From assembly GCA_003343565.1 (NCBI GenBank), contig QALA01000038.1, positions 1 through 27,525 of the forward strand: a stretch of DNA of 27,525 nucleotides, written 5' to 3'. Made by a program: the position numbers and the translations under genes. The notes beneath the pieces were generated by a model. It worked only from the letters and a program-made list of their open reading frames with translations. It did no database searches and was not told the origin of the DNA. Origin of the DNA: Verrucomicrobiota bacterium (lineage in GTDB: Bacteria > Verrucomicrobiota > Verrucomicrobiia > Opitutales > Intestinicryptomonadaceae). Of the stretch, positions 22,123 through 27,525 are shown in pieces. The first letter of the stretch is position 1, and the number at the start of each line of letters is the position of its first letter.

Positions 22123-24828
22123 ATGGGAAATGTAGGGGATTCCGCGAGATGTCCGAATGCGCCGACGCAGCCGTCCGCGGCGTCGAGAGACGTTGCCGCG
22201 AGCCTTCGCGAGGCGTTTGAAAACGTCAGGCAAAGGCACGTTCGCGGGGCCTCCGGCGCGGCGGTTTGCAGGGCGCGGGCGGAGGCGGTTGATGCGGCGG
22301 TGGAGCGCCTTGCGGACAATTTCGTCTCGCGCATGCGGGGCGCGGAAGGGGAAGCGGACTGCCCTTTTTGCATAGTCGCGTTGGGCGGGTACGGCAGGGG
22401 AGAGCTCGCTCCGAAAAGCGACGTCGACATAATGTTTCTCTACGGGGATTCCTGCGGCGAGGACTTCAAAAAGCGCGTGGCCGACGCGATTATGTACCCG
22501 CTTTGGGACGCCCATTTGACGCTGGGGCACTCCAGCAGAACGGTCGCCGAGGCGGAGCGGGAGGCCGCCTCCGACATTTTGACGCGAAACGCGATGCTCG
22601 ACGCGCGGCTTGTTTGGGGATCGCCGAAATTGTACAGGCGTTTTCAGCGCGCCGTATCTTCCCTGTGCAGGCGCATGGGAAAAAAATATTTCGACGAGCT
22701 CTTGCGCCTGAAGTACGAGCGCCATTCGAGATACGGCTGGTCGCCCTGCCTTCAGGAGCCGAATTTGAAAAACGGCGTGGGCGGCCTGCGCGACATACAA
22801 ACGCTGGCGTGGAAAATCCGCCTGAAGTTCGGCTCTCCGGAATTGGGGGAACTGGTGCGCCGCAGAAAGTTGTCCATGGCGGACTACAAAATGTTCGTGC
22901 GGGCTGCGGATTTCATAAAGCGGGTGCGCAACGAAATCCATTACGCGACAAACAGAACTTCGGACGTTCTGGATTTGGAGCTCCAGCCGGTAGTCGCGCG
23001 CAATCTCGGCTTTCGCGGCTCGAACGGCGCGGAGGGGGTGGAGGAGTTCATGCGGAGATTGTATTTCAGCTTCCGCATTATCGATACGGCGGCAAAGACG
23101 CTCAGAAAAAGCATGGCGATCGAGCTCCCGGACGACGTTGTGGCGTCCATGCGGCACAAACTCTCCGTCAGGCAGTCGCGCAAGAAAATATACAAGGACG
23201 GCTTCATCATTCAAAACGGCGTCATAAACGCCCAGAGGTCGTCCGTCTTTAGGAGCGATCCGGCCAGGCTGATAAAGCTCTTTTCATACATTCAGCATTA
23301 CAGGGCGGTCCCCAGCGATTCGCTTGAACTTCTCGTGCGCGACTGCGTTAGGCTCATAGACGATTCCGTGCGCTCCGATCCGGAGGCCGTTGGGGCGTTT
23401 CTGTCCATATTCAACTGTCGCGGCAACGTGGCGCCGGTTTTGGAAATGATGCATTTTTGGGGGGTCTTGGGCGCGTTCGTTCCGGAGTTCGGCGACATCA
23501 CCTGTTTTGTCCAACACGAGTTTTACCATCGCTACACCGCCGACGTCCACACCCTCAACACGATAGCGGTAGCCGACAAAATATTCCGCTCAAAAGAGGG
23601 TGACGAACCCTATTGGGGGTACCACGCCGCGCTAATGAGTGTGCGCTTTCCCGCGCATCTGCTGTATCTGATTTTGTTTTTGCACGACATAGGCAAGGGC
23701 GACGGAATCAAGGGCCATGCCCAGCTTGGCGCGGAGTTGGGCGAGCGCATACTGCGCAGGCTCGGAGTGCGCGAGAGCGACATAGAGCCGATTCTCTTCG
23801 CAGTCCGCAACCATCTTGAAATGGCGCGCTTTTGGCAGTCGCACGATGTGGAGGACGCAAAGGCGGTGGAAAAATTTTTGTCGCTCATACCGAGCGAAGA
23901 GCATTTGAAATTTTTGTACGTGGCCACGTTTTGCGACGCGATGGGAACGAGCGAAAGCTTTTGGAACTCCTACAAGCAGGCGCTGCATTCAATGCTTTAT
24001 TCGGCGAGCTTGAGAAAAATTCGCTCCGACGGGCTGTCGCTCGACGGAATTTTGGAGGAGCGCAGGCGGAAGCTTGAGCGCGAACTGTTGGATTCGGACG
24101 GCCTTCCGGAATCCAAGGAGTTCGCGACGGAGCGCATACGCGCGCTGCCGCTGAGCTATTTTGCCTTTCACGGGGTATCCGACCTTGCAATGCACGTGGG
24201 AATGGCCGGAAGGCTCGTTCGCCGATTGCGCTCCAGCGAAGGCGGGGGCAAGACTCCCCCCGTGATTAAATGGATAGAGGATCCCGGCCGTTCGGTGGTC
24301 CGCCTATACGCCGTTTCCGCCGACGCAAGGGGTTTGTTTTCCCTCATGGCGGGGGTCATTACCATATACGGAATGAAGATATTGAGCTCTAAGGCCTTTA
24401 CCTGTTCCGACGGGATAACAATCGACACGTTTTATCTTACGGGAGTTGCCGGGGTGTCGCGAAACAAGCAGTTGCGGACCAGATTTTCCAACGAGGTGGT
24501 CGGATATTACGGAGATTTCTCCGGGCTCTCGGCAAAAATAGACGAGATATTTTATTCTTCCAACGTCCGCAAAAATTCCCCCGCGGACATATTCATGCAT
24601 CGGGAGAATAACCGGACGGTTTTGGAAATAAGCGTTCCGGACAGAGAGGGGCTTTTGTACAAAATATCATCGGCAATAAACAAGTGCCGCTATTCGATAA
24701 CCTTCGCCCGCATAAACACCGAGGCGGGCTGGGCCTTCGACACCTTCCATGTAGTTCCCATGAAATCCGCCTCCTCCCATTCGGAGCTTTTGGATAGCAT
24801 ACGTTCGATATTTCTTTCCGCAAAGTAG
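22123..24828 (+). CDS. glnD: [Protein-PII] uridylyltransferase / uridylyl-removing enzyme
   Basis: GlnD senses glutamine and adds or removes UMP on PII proteins, setting the nitrogen response. The 901 residues match the family (890 in E. coli). The nucleotidyltransferase domain carries GGYGRGELAPKSDVDIMFLY (88-107), followed by LKNGVGGLRDIQTLAWK, a typical GlnD segment. The HD hydrolase domain includes YTADVHTLNTI and LFLHDIGKGDGIKGH (His521, Asp522). Two C-terminal ACT domains sense glutamine (VRLYAVSADARGLFSLMAGV and VLEISVPDREGLLYKISSAI). The ATG at 22123 is chosen over a TTG at 22108; neither has a Shine-Dalgarno sequence. No glnB, amtB or glnA is nearby, and the gene appears to stand alone after a kilobase of gene-free DNA. 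Confidence 0.95.
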   Translation: MGNVGDSARCPNAPTQPSAASRDVAASLREAFENVRQRHVRGASGAAVCRARAEAVDAAVERLADNFVSRMRGAEGEADCPFCIVALGGYGRGELAPKSDVDIMFLYGDSCGEDFKKRVADAIMYPLWDAHLTLGHSSRTVAEAEREAASDILTRNAMLDARLVWGSPKLYRRFQRAVSSLCRRMGKKYFDELLRLKYERHSRYGWSPCLQEPNLKNGVGGLRDIQTLAWKIRLKFGSPELGELVRRRKLSMADYKMFVRAADFIKRVRNEIHYATNRTSDVLDLELQPVVARNLGFRGSNGAEGVEEFMRRLYFSFRIIDTAAKTLRKSMAIELPDDVVASMRHKLSVRQSRKKIYKDGFIIQNGVINAQRSSVFRSDPARLIKLFSYIQHYRAVPSDSLELLVRDCVRLIDDSVRSDPEAVGAFLSIFNCRGNVAPVLEMMHFWGVLGAFVPEFGDITCFVQHEFYHRYTADVHTLNTIAVADKIFRSKEGDEPYWGYHAALMSVRFPAHLLYLILFLHDIGKGDGIKGHAQLGAELGERILRRLGVRESDIEPILFAVRNHLEMARFWQSHDVEDAKAVEKFLSLIPSEEHLKFLYVATFCDAMGTSESFWNSYKQALHSMLYSASLRKIRSDGLSLDGILEERRRKLERELLDSDGLPESKEFATERIRALPLSYFAFHGVSDLAMHVGMAGRLVRRLRSSEGGGKTPPVIKWIEDPGRSVVRLYAVSADARGLFSLMAGVITIYGMKILSSKAFTCSDGITIDTFYLTGVAGVSRNKQLRTRFSNEVVGYYGDFSGLSAKIDEIFYSSNVRKNSPADIFMHRENNRTVLEISVPDREGLLYKISSAINKCRYSITFARINTEAGWAFDTFHVVPMKSASSHSELLDSIRSIFLSAK

Positions 24829-24865
24829 GTCGCGTTAGCGGAAGGGGGACGTTCTGTTCGGCGAT

Positions 24866-24917
24866 GTTTGAAATGCGGTTTGAAAATTTTGAAACGGTTT
24901 GAAACGCGCGTTTGAAA
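24866..24917. repeat. Five TTTGAAA-type motifs, spaced about 11 bases apart
   Basis: GTTTGAAA or TTTTGAAA occurs at 24866, 24878, 24887, 24897 and 24910, between glnD and the BamD-like gene. The 9 to 13 base spacing is close to one helical turn, which would place any bound protein or A-tract bend on one face. The repeat is degenerate. Confidence 0.45.
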
Positions 24918-25000
24918 TCGGGATAATGCGGGAGATTTTGAGGAATTTAGGAATGCCTAAACGAATCGGAGCCGCGTCCGAAAAAGAGATACGTTTTCTG

Positions 25001-25029
25001 TTGCCATTTATCGCAAATTCGGTTGAAAT
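25001..25029 (+). promoter_or_regulatory. Possible promoter of the BamD-like gene
   Basis: TTGCCA (25001-25006) is followed after 17 bases by TGAAAT (25024-25029), 4 of 6 to the -10 consensus. The ATG at 25041 is 11 bases further, implying a leader of about five bases. No Shine-Dalgarno sequence is present. Confidence 0.35.
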
Positions 25030-25040
25030 CCGCGAAAAAA

Positions 25041-26480
25041 ATGAAAATGGGCAAGTTTTTGAAAACCGCATTTTGCGCGCTGGGAATGTTCGCGTGCGCC
25101 TGCGCGAATGCGGCGTTGGTCTGGGACGCCAACAACGGCTGGACGGTTCAGGGCGGAGTTTTGGCCAACGTTCTCGGCGAAAATGTGAATGTCCAGAATG
25201 CCCTTGAAGCCATGAACGAGGGCAAAAAGGCCTTCGACGAGGGGGATTATTGGCTGGCTCTGGGGTATTACAGAACGGTTGTCAGGGACTATCCCAATTC
25301 CATTTTCGCACCGGAGGCGTACTATCAAATGGCCATGGTCTACCAGGCGCGCGGACAGTTCGAGAATGCGTTTGAGTCGCTTCAGGAAATCGTCAACCGC
25401 TATCCGGACTATCCCAATTTCAATTTGGTGGTCGGGGCGGAGTACAATCTCGGCGCGGCGGTTCAGGGCGGGGCGACCCCGTATCTGTGGGGGTGGATTC
25501 CGTGGTTTACAAACTACAAGGACGCAATCACCTATTACGAAGCCGTCGTCAAAAACGCCCCGTACAGCGATTATGCGCCGATTGCCCTGATAAACATCGC
25601 CCTCGTCGCCGAGCAGGAAGATACTTACGAAGTCGCTTTCGACGCGCTCGACAGGCTCATCAACACCTATCCCAAGAGCCTTTTTACCTCCGACGCCTAT
25701 CTTCAGATGGCAAAGGTCTATCGGAAGCTTGTCGAGGGCCCGGAATACGATCAGGAGCCGACCCGCAACGCGATAAGCTTTTTCCACGACTACCTCATTC
25801 TCTTTCCTCACGAGGCGGAGGTCGCAAACGCCGAGGAGGGGCTGGAGCAAATGGAGGACACCCTTGCGCGCAGCCGCCTGCTGATGGGGGATTTCTTTTA
25901 CTACTACCGCAACAATTCCCTCGCGGCGTCCATATTTTACAACGAGACCATAACAATCGCGCCGAGAAGCCCCGCCGCGGACGAGGCTCGCGCGCAACTT
26001 GAGAAAATCGAGAAGGGGATTCTTGCGCCGATGACCCCGTACGATTGGTTTTGGGGACGCTATGAAAAGCCTACCGTCGACCAGTTCGAGGACGAGACGA
26101 GAATCGAGGAGCTCAATAACGACGAATTTGAAATCATGAGTCTCGACGCGTTTCTTTCCACCCCCGGCGCGGTCGTGGAGGAGAGGCTTACCCCCGACGG
26201 GCAGCCGGTGTCAACGCAGTATTTCGCGCCGCTGTTCGGCGAGGATTTGGACGACTTTTTGATGCAGAACGAATCCGCCAATCCGCCCGCATCGGGCGGC
26301 GCTTCGGTCGATTCGTATTCCAAGCCTCCGTCGTCGATGGTTGAGGCTGCAAAAAAAGTTAGGGCGGAGGAATCCGCCGGGAAAAAGGCCGGGGGCGCTT
26401 CCGCGGACGGCGCGCCGGCGGCTTCGGATTCGCCGGCTCGTCCGCAGTCGGGAGGTTCGGAATCTGCCGGGAAAAAATAG
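25041..26480 (+). CDS. BamD/YfiO-like TPR protein with a long C-terminal tail
   Basis: This is probably an outer-membrane assembly factor of the BamD type, which supports BamA in inserting beta-barrel proteins. The 479 residues begin with a signal sequence (MKMGKFLKTAFCALGMFACA). It could be cut by signal peptidase I at ANA or lipidated at Cys19, and the lipobox is poor. Residues about 50-340 are TPR-like repeats (AMNEGKKAFDEGDYWLALGY, FAPEAYYQMAMVYQARGQFE, ALDRLINTYPKSLFTSDAYL) as in BamD. BamD is usually 240-280 residues; here about 140 extra residues follow, ending in a Pro/Ser/Ala/Lys-rich, probably disordered tail. The ATG at 25041 is preferred over a TTG at 25023, since it starts the signal. 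lptE begins 10 bases after the stop, linking two outer-membrane biogenesis functions. Confidence 0.8.
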   Translation: MKMGKFLKTAFCALGMFACACANAALVWDANNGWTVQGGVLANVLGENVNVQNALEAMNEGKKAFDEGDYWLALGYYRTVVRDYPNSIFAPEAYYQMAMVYQARGQFENAFESLQEIVNRYPDYPNFNLVVGAEYNLGAAVQGGATPYLWGWIPWFTNYKDAITYYEAVVKNAPYSDYAPIALINIALVAEQEDTYEVAFDALDRLINTYPKSLFTSDAYLQMAKVYRKLVEGPEYDQEPTRNAISFFHDYLILFPHEAEVANAEEGLEQMEDTLARSRLLMGDFFYYYRNNSLAASIFYNETITIAPRSPAADEARAQLEKIEKGILAPMTPYDWFWGRYEKPTVDQFEDETRIEELNNDEFEIMSLDAFLSTPGAVVEERLTPDGQPVSTQYFAPLFGEDLDDFLMQNESANPPASGGASVDSYSKPPSSMVEAAKKVRAEESAGKKAGGASADGAPAASDSPARPQSGGSESAGKK

Positions 26481-26490
26481 GAATTTAGCC

Positions 26491-27009
26491 ATGAAGAGAT
26501 TTGCCATATGCGTTGCCTGCGCGCTTTTGTGCGCGTTCGGGACGGGGTGTTCGAATTACAGGCTGGCCGGCACTGCCGCGGAACTGCCGTTTCACTCCGT
26601 CTACGTGCGGCCGGTAAAGAATTTTTCCTACGCTCCGCAGGCGGCGGCGCTCTTGACGAATTCCATAAGCCAGAGCCTCATGCAGTCGCCCGATCTAACT
26701 CTGGCAAATCCGGACGACGCCCAGGCGGAACTTCAGGTTGAAATTGTGGATTACAGGCGCACGCCGATTGCCACGCAGTCTTACGATACCGCGCTTGCGG
26801 CCTCGTACCAGATATCGGCAACGGCAAAATGCACTCTGAAAAAATCGAACGGCGAAGTGATTTTCAAAGACAGAAAGGTGACGGCCAGGACAATCATCTA
26901 TCTCAATTCGGTCGGCAACGGCTTGATTGGGGACGAATATCAGAATATGCCGGTGTTGATGCGCGAGCTCGGCGGCAAAATTAAGGACGCCGTGTTGGGA
27001 ATATGGTAA
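26491..27009 (+). CDS. lptE: LPS-assembly lipoprotein LptE
   Basis: LptE plugs the LptD barrel and helps place LPS in the outer leaflet of the outer membrane. The 172-residue precursor has a signal with a lipobox-like FGTGC (Cys20). The mature part SNYRLAGTAAELPFHSVYVR then PVKNFSYAPQAAALLTNSIS and the AELQVEIVDYRRTP strand fit the LptE pattern of PF04390, including the typical opening Y-R-L. The ATG at 26491 lies 10 bases after the BamD-like gene. The last seven bases overlap the start of rpe, which implies co-translation. It indicates that this organism makes LPS. lptD is not in the window. Confidence 0.85.
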   Translation: MKRFAICVACALLCAFGTGCSNYRLAGTAAELPFHSVYVRPVKNFSYAPQAAALLTNSISQSLMQSPDLTLANPDDAQAELQVEIVDYRRTPIATQSYDTALAASYQISATAKCTLKKSNGEVIFKDRKVTARTIIYLNSVGNGLIGDEYQNMPVLMRELGGKIKDAVLGIW

Positions 27010-27525
27010 ACAAACTTGAGCTTGCCCCGTCGATTCTCGGAGGCGACCACTCCATGCTGGCCGAAAGCGTTGCGCGCATTTCGGGCGAGGGGCTTTCATG
27101 GGTTCACGTCGACGTGATGGACGGGCATTTCGTGCCGAATCTGTCTTTCGGGCCGGGGGTTGTGGCGGCGTTGTCCAAGAGGTTTCCCGGCATGTTTTAC
27201 GACGTGCATTTGATGCTGGACAATCCCAATCTCTATGTGAAATCCTTTGCCGATTCCGGCGCGAGCCTCATATCTATTCACGTAGAGCCGGATTATCCCG
27301 TTGCGGAGACTCTCGACGAAATACACCTTCTCGGAAAAAAGTCCGGCGTGGTGATAAATCCGGGCACTCCCGTGGCGGACGCGGCCGCCTATTTTCCGAA
27401 GGTCGATCTCGTTTTGGTAATGAGCGTTCAGCCCGGTTTCGGCGGGCAGTCTTTCAACGCTTCCGCGCTGCAAAAAATCGCCATGTTGAAAAAAATGCGC
27501 GAGGAAATGAAGCTCGGTTTTCGCA
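27003..27525 (+). CDS. rpe: Ribulose-phosphate 3-epimerase, cut by the window end
   Basis: Rpe interconverts ribulose-5-phosphate and xylulose-5-phosphate in the pentose phosphate pathway. The first 174 codons are visible (full enzymes have about 220). Family marks include LAPSILGGDHSML, VHVDVMDGHFVPNLSFGP with the metal-binding and catalytic Asp, YDVHLML, ISIHVE, GVVINPGTP and VMSVQPGFGGQSF. The ATG at 27003 overlaps the lptE stop by seven bases, so it is translationally coupled to an envelope gene, an arrangement with no obvious functional logic beyond operon sharing. The reading frame remains open to the right edge. Confidence 0.95.
   Translation, partial: MVNKLELAPSILGGDHSMLAESVARISGEGLSWVHVDVMDGHFVPNLSFGPGVVAALSKRFPGMFYDVHLMLDNPNLYVKSFADSGASLISIHVEPDYPVAETLDEIHLLGKKSGVVINPGTPVADAAAYFPKVDLVLVMSVQPGFGGQSFNASALQKIAMLKKMREEMKLGFR

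Noticed and set aside
21991..23214. Minus-strand open frame of 407 codons
   Set aside because: Antisense to the glnD nucleotidyltransferase domain; Arg/His-rich shadow frame.
25008..25997. Minus-strand open frame of 329 codons
   Set aside because: Antisense to the BamD-like TPR gene, whose repeats are clear.
1..27525. CRISPR array, tRNA, rRNA, transposase or phage genes
   Set aside because: No regularly spaced long repeats, no tRNA arm sequences, and no mobile-element proteins were seen on either strand.

Overview
The window looks like a chromosomal segment of a Gram-negative, Verrucomicrobiota-like bacterium, possibly Opitutales. This is inferred from recalled resemblance of several proteins (the DapL-type aminotransferase, the Nudix protein, the BamD-like TPR protein followed by LptE) and not from a search. 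LptE, the BamD-like protein and three or more exported lipoproteins point to an outer membrane with LPS. There is no rRNA, tRNA, CRISPR array, insertion sequence or phage gene. About twenty genes are mostly housekeeping, separated by five unusually long gene-free stretches of roughly 580 to 1120 bases that carry most of the unexplained structure.

Layout. Bases 1-2122 (+): the end of a polyferredoxin, then a Tat-exported lipoprotein fusing an aldo/keto reductase, an iron-sulfur module and a DUF1893 domain. A 680-base gene-free region follows, with interleaved inverted repeats, an octamer repeat and a clear minus-strand terminator. Bases 2803-4488 (-): an exported orphan protein with a faint trypsin-like middle. 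Bases 5069-7576 (-): coaB and glmS. Bases 7810-10309 (+): a LysM coiled-coil protein, parB and a secreted low-complexity protein in one tight operon. Bases 11427-13514 (-): a beta-helix lipoprotein, probably carbohydrate-active, with its own terminator and candidate operator repeats. Bases 14142-17155 (-): panC, nadB and apt. Bases 17228-21114 (+): dapL-like aminotransferase, purU, Nudix, pyrE and eda. Bases 22123-24828 (+): glnD. Bases 25041-27525 (+): BamD-like protein, lptE and rpe (cut by the window end).

How the genes fit together. The metabolic genes supply cofactors (CoA: panC, coaB; NAD: nadB), nucleotides (apt, pyrE, and one-carbon units through purU), amino sugars and diaminopimelate for peptidoglycan (glmS, dapL) and carbon flow (eda, rpe). 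glnD senses nitrogen through PII. The BamD-like protein and LptE build the outer membrane. Several genes (17228, 22123, 25041 on plus, 4488 on minus) lack a Shine-Dalgarno sequence and have a -10-like hexamer only 6-13 bases before the ATG, suggesting very short or absent 5' leaders.

The observations most worth following up are the ferredoxin/Tat-AKR/DUF1893 arrangement, the pseudoknot-topology element at 2395-2451, the repeats around the 10561-11086 segment and before the beta-helix gene, the degenerate protease-like orphan, and the LysM-ParB operon. No complete new system can be claimed from this sequence alone.
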